Shown: positions 44,085 to 55,900, counted from the first letter of the stretch. The stretch is DNA of 64,000 nt from Gymnothorax reevesii (GCA_029721435.1 CM056576.1:66359876-66423875); one strand, 5' to 3'. Notes: generated by a model from the letters alone, not told the origin. Program-made: numbers and translations.

Positions 44085-44360
44085 TAATTGAAAATGATCT
44101 GCAGGTTTTATCCAACTAACACCAACTTGCAAAAACTGAAGAAAGATATTGATGTTAGTTGTTCCATTTGTGGTGGAAATAATGAAACTTTGGTCCATCT
44201 ATACTTGCACTGCCCACACTAAAAATCTGAGGAGCGAACTGTCTCAATTGGTTACACTCCATATTTACCCTCAGTTTGTACTGCTTTGGAAGAATGTATT
44301 GTTTGTATTAACTGATTTTAACAGTAATCTAAGTTCCTTGTTCTTTATAATTAACTGACA
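44085..44360 (+). pseudogene. L1-type LINE ORF2 C-terminal fragment
   Basis: Forward frame: VLSN-like leader with NTNLQKLKKDIDVSCSICGG, NNETLVHLYLHCPHTKNL, then FVLLWKNVLFVLTDFNSNL and a stop at 44356. The CX2C...HX4-5HC pattern and the following LLWKNVLF box are the C-terminal zinc-binding end of fish L1-type ORF2 proteins. Both the rest of ORF2 and a clear tail are missing. It is in the opposite orientation to the L1-Tx1 copy at 35-42 kb and of a different subfamily. Confidence 0.65.
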
Positions 44361-44487
44361 TATTCTGACCAAATTTTACATCCATTAATCTAAATTTCTG
44401 AAAAAAAAGCACCTAATTTCCTCAAATTAAACATCCTCTTCAAACAATATATTCTCTGTATTTCTGACAGTAAAAACAAACAAACAG

Positions 44488-44562
44488 GTGGCTCATCTGT
44501 CTAAGCACCCGCACCATAAAGGCTGTGTCCTTCCCATGGTTCAATTCCGGCTCGGAAATCAA
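44488..44562 (+). repeat. tRNA-like SINE head
   Basis: GGTGGCTCATCTGTCTAAGC resembles a Pol III A-box region and CATGGTTCAATTCCGGC a B box, spaced as in a tRNA. The acceptor and T stems do not pair properly, so it is a SINE head or tRNA-derived relic rather than a working tRNA. Confidence 0.45.
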
Positions 44563-44799
44563 ATTTATTTTTGATAGCAAATGACGGCACAAATTATCAA
44601 TTCGTCTTTATAAATTAGTTTGCGAGGCTTCTTTTGCAAGAAGCCACGAGAATCCATTTTCTACAATCTTAATATAGAAGTAAAGAATGCGATGTGGCAC
44701 AGCTTATTGCTTAATGAATCTCACGAAACAATTTGCGAATCTATACCATTTCATCAGCTACTTGAGCATGGAATTTATAAAGACGCAGGCCTATGGTAA

Positions 44800-44990
44800 T
44801 TGACGCCGTAATTTATGTGTGAAAGAAAACCCCTCATAATTTCATGGTGCAATGTATAACAATGCTGTCGAAAATAAATTTGACTGTCCTTCTACCAATT
44901 TGTATGAGCAACTACTGATCAAGAAAATTAAACCGCAAAAATTTTAAGTCATAAAGCTTTGAAGGGCGAGGTTTTGGTTACCCTTTGTTA
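44800..44990 (+). repeat. dispersed repeat D, copy 1
   Basis: Shares CCTCATAA-TTT, AACAATGCT-T-GAAAATAAATTT-AC, GTC-TTCT-CCAAT and a GA-AGG-GAGGTT-- phrase with 58960-59135. Same orientation in both. No coding content; family not recognised. Confidence 0.55.
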
Positions 44991-46223
44991 CAGTCAACGA
45001 ACCGCCACTGCATTACCCAGCCTGGGCAGCTCTCACACGTCTTCAGCGGGACCGCCAAGGTGGTGGACAGATCTCCCGCACACTGCTCCTTCGGTGCAAC
45101 GGTCTGAGCTGGGCTTGAAGACCGCAATGGCGATGGTGAGCTACCTTGTTGCATTATTTTCTTTGTGTGTTTCTTTGCAGGTGTTTTTGCAAGCTTTGAC
45201 TGACATGAACACCGCGCCCACCTGCACACACTCAAACACCGATAATACATATCTCAGAGAAAGAAATAGTCAGTACCACCCAATCAGTTCGAGAGGCCTG
45301 TCTGAATAAACAGCGTCGACTAAATCCACAATCCGACATGGAAACTGGTTATCCAATATGCCCTGCCATAGACTATGCAAATGCAGGGCTCCTCGTAGTG
45401 CTGGAAGTAATTGAGCCATGACGTACTTTTCAGCACCTTACCAGCTCCATTCGTTCAGTAATCACTCCCTGATATTCAGCTGTCAACGATCAGCAGTGCT
45501 ACCAAGCTTAGATGAAACAGATATGATTATCAATTAGAAGTTCAACTACACACCTACAAAGTAATAACCATAGCCACCAAGATTGCATTAGTAAAAAGAC
45601 TTACATGAGCATAAATCATATAGCAAATCCTCTATCCGAAACAAATCCAACATCACCTCATTTGCACAGTGCTACAGTACACCCACCAAAACACTGCATA
45701 ACTGTAATGGTTAAGAGGCCAAAATATTAACGTGTGAACAAATTATGGCGTGTTCGGCTATTGAACAACGTCACCCTACATCACATCACATGCAATCAAA
45801 TGCATTTGATTGATAATCAATGCAAAGGCCAACACAGCTACTACATGTTAAAAAAAATTTTTTTTGTTCGCTCACCGTGATGCTACTTCTTGATGAGGAA
45901 AGTGTTGCTCCTAGTAACCGTGCGCTTAATGAAAGTTTGCGATTTCATCTAAACTTTATGTAAGATTCTTTATGTAAGATGGGGCATGTTCAAGGCAGCC
46001 CTGTTGGAAAACTCGCAAGAACTCAGTCGTTCAGAACTTCAGAGTCTTCCCTCGCAAGACCTGTGTGAGTCTCTCTCGAGAGACTACTCTGTAATGTGTA
46101 CACGCACAGAGCTGTAATGATTTTAATTGGATTATACGATTCAAATAGATGCAGTTCATTTTAAAGATGCAGTTTTATTCATTCTCTCTTTTTTCTTTTT
46201 TGAACGGCCATCCCGATTGGCCA
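44991..46223. other. gene-free stretch
   Basis: No domain recognised. A Met codon in ATGGCGATGGTGAGC at 45127 resembles a start followed by a splice donor, but nothing else supports a gene here. Confidence 0.4.
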
Positions 46224-46251
46224 GTGGGTGCTCAAGCCCCAGAGCACCCAC
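46224..46251. repeat. perfect 10-bp hairpin
   Basis: GTGGGTGCTC, an 8-base loop AAGCCCCA, then GAGCACCCAC. Outside it CCCGAT / ATCGGC-type text pairs in part, so the palindrome may have been longer. It lies directly beside the truncated end of the Tc1 transposase relic. Confidence 0.7.
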
Positions 46252-46310
46252 GGGATCGGCGCCTACGAGCGGAGCTGTTAATGACCCTAGCGACGACCCA
46301 TCTTGAGCTT

Positions 46311-46796
46311 TCAGCCAGAGGCCACCAGATTTTGATTTAAAATGTCCTGGTATTTCAAAGCGTTCATGATGCCATGTACCCTAACAAGGTTCCCAGGGCC
46401 TCTGGAAGAGAGACAGGCCCACAGCATCACCAATCCTTCCCCATACTTCACAGTGGGCATGAGGTGCTTTTCTGCATGCTCATCTTTTCTGTTCCGCCAG
46501 ACCCACTTAGAGCTTTTTGGCAACAAACACATGTCATCTGACCCAAGCACACAGTCCCAGTTGAAGTCCCAGTACCACTTTGTGAATTCCAGACGTTTGC
46601 GTTTATGATTGTGAGTGAGAAAAGGTTTTTTCTGTGCATGCCTCCCAAACAGCTTGTTGGCATGTAGATAGTGCCTGATGGTTGTTTTGGAGACTTTGTG
46701 ACCCCAAGATGCAACCATTTGTTGCAATTCTTTAACAGTGAGCTTTGGAGAACTTTTTATTTCTCTTACCATCTTCCTCACTGTGCATGGTGGCAA
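46311..46796 (-). pseudogene. Tc1-like transposase fragment
   Basis: 161 open codons: MPPCTVRKMVREIKSSPKLT, VKELQQMVASWGHKVSKTT, HTH-type text continuing to KKPFLTHNHKRKRLEFTKW, then VLGSDDMCLLPKSSK, where the first catalytic Asp box (normally SDE) reads SDD, and KYGEGLVMLWACLSSRG. More N-terminal residues appear in other frames up to about 46975. The second Asp and the Glu boxes are absent because the element is truncated at 46311. Inactive. Confidence 0.8.
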
Positions 46797-47357
46797 AATA
46801 ACCTTGCGTCCTCGTCCAGCCTTGTTCCAGTTTTAAACTTCTTAATGATTCCTCTGACAGTAGATATGGGCAAGTGCAGACACGTGTCTATTTTCTTGTA
46901 GCCATTGCTTGACTTGTGAAGGTCAACACACATCTGCCTTACTTAATGGTGTGTTCCTTTGTCTTTACCATGTTGAAGAGTGGATCAGAGAAATGGCCTC
47001 TGTGTCACGTCATATTTATACCCCAGGGAAACAGGAGGTGATGATTTACTAATTAAATGTTCCTGGATACTCTGATCAACTTTGTTAACTACTGTAAAAA
47101 TTACAGAAATAATTCAATTACATTTAATTCCCTGGAGTTGTTAGGGGTGCCAATAATTGTTGAACAGGTGATTTTATGGAAAATAATTATTTCTTAGTGA
47201 GGGATTTTTTGTATTCCCTTAAAATTCACTTGAGTTGAAGGTTACTTTTTTCTACAATTTTTAGTGTGAGAGTATGCTTCTGCAATAAAAATTGAATTTA
47301 CTTTAAGGTTTTTAACACATCTTAACCAGGGCTACCAATAATTATGGAGGGCGCTGC
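46311..47357 (-). mobile_element. Tc1-like transposon, 5' two thirds
   Basis: Minus strand. The outer end at about 47357 inverted reads CAGCGCCCTCCATAATTATT, the terminus of a common fish Tc1 group. The interior repeats the phrase GGTGCCAATAATTGTTGAAC at 47143-47163. The other end is missing: similarity stops at about 46311, in the transposase. It lies against, and probably inserted in, the AACCCCAATTC-type repeat that starts at 47359. Confidence 0.8.
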
Positions 47358-47358
47358 A

Positions 47359-48016
47359 TGTTCACAGACAATGATTTATGGAAGTGTTCTTGAGCCTTTG
47401 CAGTGAATTCCAGTGCCGAATCATGCCTGTTTTCACTGCAGTGCCGTCTGAGGGCCTGAAGATCAGGAGCATCCAATATTGACCTTTGACCTTGTCTTTT
47501 TCGTAGAGATTTCTACAGGTTCTGCGAATATTTTGATATTATTTTGTATTACAGATGGTGGGATATTCAAAATCTATGCAATTTAACATTGAGGAACATT
47601 TTTTTTCTGAAATTGTTACACAATTTTTAAGACTTTTTTGAAGAATGGTGAGCCTCTGCCCATCTTTACTTCTGAGAGATTCTGCCTCTCTCAAATGCTC
47701 TTTTCATACCCAGTCATGTTACTGACCAGTTGACAATCGACGAAAATGATCCTCCAGCTGTTTTTCATTAGTACCTTTTACATTTCCAGCCTTTTGTTGC
47801 CGCTGTCCAAACTTTTTTGTGAAGTGTTGATGCCATCAAATTCAAAATGAGTTAATATTTCTTCATGAAATAGTAAAATGTCTCACTTTCAACATCAGAT
47901 CTGTTGTCTATGTTCTATTGTGAATAAAATGTGGGTTTATGAGATTTGCAAGTCATTGCAATCTGTTTTCATTTTTACATTTTACAAGACGTCCAACTTC
48001 ATTGGAATTGGGGTTT
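47359..48016 (-). mobile_element. fish DNA-transposon repeat with AACCCCAATTC end
   Basis: Ends CATTGGAATTGGGGTTTG at 48016, i.e. AACCCCAATTCCAATGAAG on the minus strand. Interior phrases such as GCAGTGCCGTCTGAGGGCCT and GATCAGGAGCATCCAAT near 47443-47475, and CAAATTCAAAATGAG near 47837, match the long form of this abundant fish repeat. Its left side is cut by the Tc1. A shorter relative lies at 23219. Confidence 0.65.
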
Positions 48017-48568
48017 GTAAGACAATGTATTAGAGACAGAAAAATTGTGTTGTGATATCTTCACTGTCCTGGAGGTGAAATATCCCACAATGTTGAGGGT
48101 TTATTCAAATTGAGGTTTTATTCACTAACCTGAAATAACTTGTTGACGATATAAAATATACATTTTTAATGGACAAGTACAGTGTAAATGCAGTATTCAA
48201 ATGGAACCATAGGTTGTTTGGAGCATGAATTTAGCTTCAGAAATCACAACACAATTTTTATTTTTATATTGGTATTTATACCTTAGTCAGCAGCTATCCA
48301 ACACCAATGCGAGTTCTTTCTCTCTTCTATCTTGTAAAAAATAATACAACATACATCTAAAATAGGAAACATCTTTGTATTGTAGAACTCTTGGCCAACA
48401 GAATATTAGTGCTAAACCTTGTCATTGAAAGTCTAGCTTATGAACTGAAAGGTAATGCCTCCCACCTTCAGACTCACAGGCCTATTAGGACCCGGACCGC
48501 ATTCCTCAGCTCCACAATCATCGCATGCACCTATTATTCATTTCCACTGTGTGGTAGTATTGTGCTAT
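48017..48568. other. gene-free stretch
   Basis: No recognisable feature on either strand. Confidence 0.5.
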
Positions 48569-48572
48569 TTAA

Positions 48573-49734
48573 CCCCTTTGCGCAGAAGCCAAATTTGGCT
48601 ATTTTATGGATTACCCAATTTGATGCTTTAAAATTCAAAATTTAAGCTTCAGAAAGAGGACGAATGTGGCTCAGAAAAGAAACTTACAGCATTTAGAGTT
48701 ACATCATATTTCAATTTATTTTCATGAGAAAATGGGTTGCAAACATAAAAATCTTCATGAGAATTCACCATTGAAACTGTAAAAAAAAAAAATTCTGAGG
48801 ATTTAAAAATGGCTGGGGGTTAAAACTGTACATTTCTGGGATAATAAACTCCTAGACCGCAAGTACTCCTCATCTGAACATGAAATATTAAATTATCCAC
48901 TTTTAATAAGCCAAATAAGATAGCTATCCAGGTGGCTCCCCAAACTACCAGAGCCTTGAAAATAGCACTAACCACATCAGTTTGAGCTGCGTAAAGTGTA
49001 TTGGATGCAACGTAACCCTATCACGCAAGTATTTGTTTTTTTATGCGTTTTATATGTTTTTTTAAGGTCCAAACAATGTCTTTCACTTACTGAGAAAAGC
49101 TTATACTGTCTGCAATTGGATAAAAATCGTGTCAACCAACTGTTAATGACCAGGAGAATTTCACATGGGCATGAACTACAGCTTGGCTTTCATGCAGATA
49201 CCATTGAATCACCATTAAAGTGATTGGATTTCCGTAAGAGCTTGTATGAAGCTATAAAAGACAGCTAAATTTTTCAACCGGCTTATCTACACGTTAATCC
49301 ACAATAGGAAATTGCGTGTTTTTAACGTGATGACTGAAATTGATAGAATGACATGCAGTCAATAACATGGCGAAATTTCACCTCAGGAAACTGATTTTTT
49401 TTTTAAACTACTTGGTATACCATTGAGTCACTGTAACTGAAGTGGTTGCTACAGAGGACAACGATTTTTTTCTGTCGCAAGAGATCATTTTTTTAAACTG
49501 CATTATAGATACTATGGGTAAGGATATTGCGCAGTTTGCACATCAGGCTTAGCTGAGGAGTTTAATTCATGCAACTCCTGAAAAACAGGGATGTGAGTGA
49601 ACTCATCAATATTCTAGACTGTTTTTCCAGCTCCGGTTGTGAATATTCAATAACTGATCCGGGGGTGCCATGTAATGATAGAGTAGTGCAACTGCTTCCA
49701 TTAAAAGAGCTGCTCTATGTCTGCAGGCGCCTAC
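48573..49734 (+). mobile_element. piggyBac-like element, copy 3 (internal deletion, 3' end lost)
   Basis: Starts CCCCTTTGCGCAGAAGCC after TTAA (48569-48572), includes the AGCCAAATTTGGCT palindrome and tracks copy 1 to about 48950. It then jumps to text equal to the last ~500 bases of copy 1, including AACTGATCCGGGGGTGCCAT at 49652-49671. It stops near TCTGCAGGCGCCTAC at 49734, where the expected CAGAAAGGGG-TTAA terminus is absent. About 700 internal bases are missing. Confidence 0.75.
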
Positions 49735-50249
49735 GATTGCGAAATCGAATATTTGCTCCTGTCAATTACAGCCAGCAGCGCACACAGTACTTCAGCAGAG
49801 AAGTTTTTAATATCATTGGTTCAGAGCATTATAATGTGTTACGTCATCTCTGTACGCGGGACCCCGAGCAGATATGGTAGGCCGAGCACATCTGATACCT
49901 ACACCGGCGCACAGTGCGCACACGTCACAGACCTCCTTACAGGCAGGTTTCCAGAGTGTCAGGCACATTTCAATGCAATAAATAGTTACATTAAATAGTG
50001 GTTGCTGTAATTATCTGAATCAGGACATGAATTATAGTATCTATATTGATTATCCTGATGTCAGATCAAAGGTGGTTGGCACGCGTAATGGAAACTCAAT
50101 GCAGGTGAATCTGTGATGCAAACTAACAACTTCACATCTTTCTCAGCCAACCACAAACTGCCTTGGCATCAGGTAGTGCGTACATATATTGTGGCGATTT
50201 CGCCAGAGTTCTGTGTTGCTGCATTTCGCGGAGCAGACTGGCTTGGTTT
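49735..50249. other. stretch with CRE-like motifs, no gene
   Basis: No domain recognised. GTTACGTCATC (49839) and ACACGTCACAG (49919) resemble CRE half-sites. It leads into the promoter-like inverted repeat. Confidence 0.35.
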
Positions 50250-50330
50250 TCCCCTGGGCCGCTGTGATTGGCTGCACTACTCTGTTCAACGAGAGCCAAT
50301 CACAGCGATCCAGGGGATGCATATAAGCAG
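50250..50330 (+). promoter_or_regulatory. promoter-like inverted repeat with CCAAT boxes and TATA
   Basis: Two 24-bp arms (50250-50273 and 50294-50317), 22 of 24 matching, hold GATTGGCT and AGCCAATC, CCAAT boxes in opposite directions. Four bases later is ATATAAGC (50321). A paired CCAAT plus TATA is typical of compact promoters such as histone genes or LTR U3 regions. No matching gene or LTR follows, so function is inferred only. Confidence 0.45.
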
Positions 50331-50547
50331 GCTGATCAGCGGCCTGAGCTGTGTGTGTAAAATGCTCTGTTACTGAGAGGTTGTGCCATTCTGAGAAGCA
50401 ATTGTTGTGTGTACATGAGTATGGCAGAAGAAATGAAGTGAAGCTCCGCTTCTGAGGCGATGCGAAAACTCCAGACCCTGACTCCGCCTCCGCTTATTGG
50501 AGAAACTGTTATATATAAATATAAAAATAATGCTTGCATTCTATGCT

Positions 50548-50687
50548 CAGTAAATCCACTTGCACATCTGGACGCGAAACGAATTTTTTGCTTGACAGAT
50601 TACATTCAAAGTCTTTCCATTGACTTTGAATGTAATCTGTTGTGCGAAAAATTTGTGTTGCGTCCAGATGTGCAAGCGGCTTTACTG
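50548..50687. repeat. 140-bp near-perfect hairpin (foldback MITE)
   Basis: Two 66-base arms around an 8-base loop (TTTCCATT at 50614-50621) match at 57 of 66 positions. The inner 16 bases (GATTACATTCAAAGTC) and outer CTTGCACATCTGGACGC segment match perfectly; mismatches cluster at arm positions 30-47. Termini are CAG...CTG. No duplicated flank is seen. It lies directly against the 5' edge of the LINE reverse transcriptase. Confidence 0.85.
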
Positions 50688-51938
50688 CAACATGGTTTTG
50701 TTAAGGGTAGGTCGACAACAACTCAGTTAATCCAGGTATTTCACGATGTTGGCAAATTCTTAGATCAGTCCGGACAAATTGATATTTTATATCTAGACTT
50801 TTCATCAGCTTTCGACTCTGTCCCCCATGACTTACTTTTATATAAACTCCAGACATACGGATTTCATGGAAATCTTTTAAAGTGGTTTACGTCGTACTTA
50901 TCCAATCGTAAACAAAGAGTTGCTGTCGATGGTGCCCTATCATCCTGGTCTCCCGTTAAATCAGGGGTTCCACAAGGATCAATTTTGGGTCCTTTGATGT
51001 TTCTGCTGTATATTAATGACATGCCAGACTGTGTAAGTCCTGAGACTAGGGTTGCCTTGTTTGCAGATGATTCTAAATGCATAAGAGAGATCAGAACTAC
51101 GCAAGACTGTTCACACCTGCAGTGCGACCTAGAAAACATCTTGGATTGGAGTCGTAAATGGGACATGAGATTTAACGCTGGTAAATGTAAACTATTGAGC
51201 GTTACAAGGAAGCGAATTCCCATTCTTCACCATTACACAATGAATGGTAATCTAATTGAAAAAGTCGACTGCATGCGTGATCTTGGGATTGTGGTGTCAT
51301 CAAATTTATCATGGGATGCACATGCTAATGTCTTGGTTAGTAAAGCAAATCGCATGCTTGGATTAATTCAAAGAACTTGTGGTCATACGTGTTCAGTTCA
51401 AACAAAACGAAGACTGTATATTTCGCTTATAAGACCACTTTTAGAATACTCCACCCAATCTTGGGCCGTATCATCAAAAAAATCTCTCTTTCATATTGAA
51501 GGTGTGCAACGGAGAGCCACTAAGTACATTCTTGGTTATAATGATTGTGTTGATAGCAATTATAAAGCCCGACTAATGAAGCTTGATCTTTTACCGCTGG
51601 GCTACAGACGTGACATATTTGATTGTGTATTCTTGTGCAAATGCTTGAAGGGGGAATATGACATTAACTACAACCATTTTGTTTCATTTCAAAATGAGGA
51701 TACATTTTTCATGAAAATTCCAAAATTTAGGACTGAAACTTTTCGCCATTCCTATTTTCACAGATTATTTTATTTGTGGAATGCCAGTCACCTCTATCAA
51801 ATTTCTAATACTACAGCTGCTTTTAAATCGAAGCTATTTCATTTTTATAAAGAAAAGTTCAACAACTATTTTTCTTCTGATGATTCATGTACATGGGTTG
51901 GCAAATGTCATTGTTCACGTTGTCGTCTGTCCCTCTGA
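50688..51938 (+). pseudogene. LINE reverse transcriptase (CR1/Daphne-like), 5'-truncated
   Basis: The open frame begins at 50460, but LINE similarity starts at about 50688 (QHGFVKGRSTTTQLIQVF), just after the hairpin; the upstream codons are read-through. RT motifs: ILYLDFSSAFDSVPHDLLL (first Asp), SGVPQGSILGPLMFLLYIND, and VALFADDSKCIREI (catalytic Asp pair). The post-RT region has CMRDLGIVVSSNLSWDAHA, TKRRLYISLIRPLLEYSTQS and GVQRRATKYILGY, and a Cys-rich end, CTWVGKCHCSRC. No stop or shift in 417 codons: the best preserved coding block in the window. The endonuclease and ORF1 are missing. Confidence 0.85.
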
Positions 51939-52205
51939 TGTTACTTACACTTGCTGATAAACTGTCTTATTTTATTATTACTATGTCTGTATGTGTATAT
52001 CTATGTATATGTATGTATATATATATATGTATGTGTGTATGTATATATGTATATATATATATAAAATATATGTTTTTTTTTTTCTTCTTCTTCTCATAGT
52101 TCAATTGTCTGTACATGCTGTGGGATGATTGCCTCACAATAGGTGCCTTGCCACCTGTGCGATCATTCCTGACTTCTGTCAAAGCTTAATAAATAAATAA
52201 ATAAA
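51939..52205 (+). mobile_element. LINE 3' UTR with TAAA tail
   Basis: Follows the reverse transcriptase stop. Contains a TATG/TA microsatellite at about 52000-52075 and ends with AAGCTTAA then TAAATAAATAAATAAA (52187-52205), a short-repeat tail typical of CR1/Daphne-type LINEs. Confidence 0.7.
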
Positions 52206-52825
52206 AGTGTGCAAGCCGCTTAATACTATTACTGTCACTTAGGTGTCATCGGTTTTAGTGGGGGAAAGGAATGCAGCCTGATTGCTATGATCTTGTACTG
52301 AGTTAAGATCACATATTGAAAATAAATGTGTAACATATCTTGCATTGTTGTCCAAGCATGTTAATCCCAAAATTTTAAGCAGCAACATGACGTAATAATA
52401 GGAACATGCTATCCATCGTTTCTCATCCCAATGATGCAGGCAGAAGAATTAAATGAGCAACCGTTGTATTTCATTCCAACTTCATAAGTTTGAATGATCT
52501 GACGTAGTTTCGTTTTGAAATTCCATTCAAATTTGATAATTGTAATAATTCGCGAATGCCCCAGCTAGTCAGCTAACTCATATTCGTAATGCTTAAAGGC
52601 CGTGTAAAGAAAAATCAGAGATTTGTTTCAAAACATATTATAAATGTTGCAAATTAATTGTTAAAAACACACAAAAGGACTCACTTCTATATAGTTCTTA
52701 ATTATATAGTTAGACAGTTGAACTGTTTCAATCTGTTTTAGAAGTTTAGGGTTTTTTTAGGCGGGCTTAAACAGGGGGCCGCATGACGCACTGCAGCCCC
52801 TACATGCATAACTTCTCCCACCCCC
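52206..52825. other. gene-free stretch
   Basis: No recognised feature. Confidence 0.5.
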
Positions 52826-52970
52826 TGTAACATTATAAATACTTCAGGCATGCTGGAATCGGTGGTTATCCCGCTTGTTTTCAAGTCAGAATATTGCGAT
52901 ATTGTCTTTTCTTTAGCTTGCTAGCCATGCCCTCATCTCAGAAGTGTATTTTTCCGGTTGCGTGAGTTGA
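52826..52970 (+). promoter_or_regulatory. possible TATA promoter and short first coding exon
   Basis: CATTATAAATACTTC at about 52830-52845 resembles a TATA box. About 80 bases later, GCTAGCCATGCC gives a Met in good context (52927) opening MPSSQKCIFPV, followed at 52961 by GTGAGT, a consensus splice donor. The MP..KC start is reminiscent of THAP-type or other zinc-finger proteins, but no second exon was recognised. Confidence 0.25.
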
Positions 52971-55900
52971 AGTTAACGGTGCAACATAATCAATTTATGG
53001 GGTTAAGCGTTAGCTTGCTAGATACGTAGCTAGCTAGCCATCTTAATTAAACGAGCTCAACAACAATCTAGCAAGCTAACAACATTCTGTCATTCCCCAG
53101 CATACTGTAAACACGCAAGTTGTCAGGCTAACTAGATGTGAAGTTAGCATTAAACAGAGAAGCAACCTAATTTGCCATTCTCACACTTAACCATTATGAG
53201 CCATTTTGACAGAGAGCGAACACACGCTTTGCTGGCCAGAGTAGCTAGGTAGTGGTAAAGTAGAAAATTCATTAGACCCCGGCTAACTTATTAGGTCAAT
53301 CAACGACGTAACGTTGACAATGGAGTTAACATTAATGTTCGTTTACTGGATACCGAAGTTCGCGGAATCTGTGTGTTAATAGAGCTGTAATATGTTTCCA
53401 GTCAAGCATATACGATCCAGGCATTAAGTACCAACTAGTTCCTGATTTGATTAAAAACTTGTTAGCTATCCAATTTCCATAGTTTTCAACTAGAAAACAT
53501 CCCGTTAGAGCTTGATGTTAGGTGAGGCTAACTTAAACTTTAGTGCAAGGAAGTCAATTGAGAAATGAGGTTCGCTACTCAGAACATACACGTTACATTG
53601 TTTGATAATGACCATTGTAACATTGTTAAATCAGATAGCTCCCGCTAGCCCAGCCAAAATCACAATATGTTCAATTAAACTGTAGCTCATGTCTATAGGT
53701 GTTTAAAATAAAATTACATTTTCCCTCCAGATAATAACAGCCTTGCGACCGTCATCCCGGAGCTTCTGTAACCGGAGCCTGTAAGGACTGAGCTCGCAGC
53801 GCCGTTCTCCTGTCAGTCTGGGGTGGCCTTGTCATACAGAACCACAGCGTTCGTTTTGCACTGTTTGGCAAACTTCCCCTTATCCTCATTATTCGGAATA
53901 ATTGATCGTATTGGCAAATTCCCCTTTTTGAGCCTCCGAGGCTTCAGCCCAGGCGATGACTATTGCCTTTCATTCATACATTTAGACAAAATGAGAACGT
54001 CTTTGAACATGTCAAAGTATTTCCTCATGTTTATAATGATGAAAAACATTTCCATACTAAACCTATACGTTTTCATGCCAGAGATCTTTGCATATTCATC
54101 CTGTCAACATATTATTTGCTATGAAAAGGACCGAACAGATTTAGCCTATGCTATGTAAGCACAAAAATGTGAGATGAAATGAATGTTGTTTAAAATGATT
54201 CTAATACATTTCTTTGATCCGCGGCAAAATTATTGAAAGTCGTGGTAGTCTATGTCCTGCTTGCTCCACACAGTCCTGCCAGCGGGCTGAAGGTAATAGC
54301 CAGCGTCGCGACATCGGGACCGCACGGTTTTGGAATGAGAGAGGCATACTCCCTCCAAAGCTAGATTGGAGCTCCCACTTCGCGCTGGCTCACCAGTTCC
54401 GGGGCTTAGCCACTCTCGCACAAGCTATGGATATCTACACTGCCTTGAATTGTAACATTTTTTTCTTATTGACATGCTATGCAGTGCTTGATTATGGTGA
54501 TTGAGGTATAATTAACCTGCTTTATTATGCCAAAAGCATTTCATGTGACACTCATCACTGATCGTGGCATAGTAGTTACTCATAGCTATGGCCATGGATT
54601 TCCCCTTTTTTACTACCAGAGAAGAGCAAGGTAAATTTGGTAAATCATGGAGAGTCAAAAAACGTAATTTCATGTAATGACGCAAGAAAGACAAGTAAGT
54701 TGACGTTTTTACTTCACGTTTAGAGTTCATACTATCTAAAAAGTAAGGCATTACATTCGGAAATTATTGTACAGTCGCACAGATCTAGTAGGTTGGGGAG
54801 CTTTCCAATACCTGAGCCTGATGTGGCAACTGCGCATGCCTGGGAGGTACAGACGTTTGGATTAGGGAGAGGCAAGACCTCTCCCACGATGAAGCATGGT
54901 TTCCATGCCTCCAGGGGACACGCCCCCACCGTCCTGGGGCTGAGAATGCTGCTTATTTCTGAACAACTTTGAGGCCTAATTTTATATACTTAGCAACTTT
55001 TTTAGTTCTTCATATTTGACAGAGTGATTAATAGCATGTTTTTCTGTGGTATCATAAACTCATAAAACATATTTAGTTTTCCTTTTCAGGGACTTTAATA
55101 TAGATGTAAGCGGTGCAGAAAACATGCCTGAAGCAGCAAAGTAAAATGCAACATTAATGCATCATGCAGATATAGGACAGAGGCTTCTTTATTCCAACAA
55201 TTTAAAGGTGTGGAGAGGAGGTCATTTGATTGGTGAAGATTTGACTTGGCTGTGTTCAACCCACTCAAGCCTTCTCTCCTCCCTCATTGCCACTTGCGCC
55301 GGCAGGAAGGACAGAGGCGAGACAGAAGAGTACTTGCGCCGGGCACGAAATTGCAAAATACACCTGGATACATCCTCGTGGCGCGGCGCTCCCTCCATTT
55401 GCCGCGCCCGCGCTGCACCTGTGCCTGGTCAAAGAATTTAGAGCACATATATGGTGATTACGTCTTCTTTAGGAAATTACACAATCAAAAAAACATATTA
55501 CTCATTAAAATGCACGGAAGAATTCTATCGTGCACATGCTGTGTTGTTATTCTTTTAACTGAGAGCACAATTCCCATTTTACTAGTTTTAGCACCAGTAT
55601 GGCACATACAGTTTTCATCTTCGCATGCACCTACACGTGAAATACTTTTTAAACTGCAACATAACAAAATATTGATTTCACCCACAATGTGTATCAGGAA
55701 ATAGACCAGACCCGTCTACACATTCAGCTGCACTGATCATGCAATAGCTAGATAGCTACATGGTAATGACTTTGGTAAACTCCCCACTGTTGCTGCCTGT
55801 TAAAGTACTGTTTCTCAACTTATTTTTGATCATTTATCTATCTCACTTTATGCAAACATGATCCTTCTAACTTCGGAAACATCTGAACAAAGTTTATGCA

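Noticed and set aside
44488..44562. functional tRNA gene
   Set aside because: B-box-like text is present, but the acceptor and T stems do not pair and no clear anticodon loop fits.
50250..50547. histone gene promoter
   Set aside because: CCAAT and TATA spacing is suggestive but no histone coding sequence or histone 3' stem-loop follows.
50460..50687. true N-terminus of the LINE protein from Met at 50460
   Set aside because: These codons fall in promoter-like DNA and a foldback repeat; LINE similarity starts only at about 50688.
54214..55440. GC-richer open frames as genes
   Set aside because: Compositional islands are visible but the translations have no domain or repeat pattern that I recognise.
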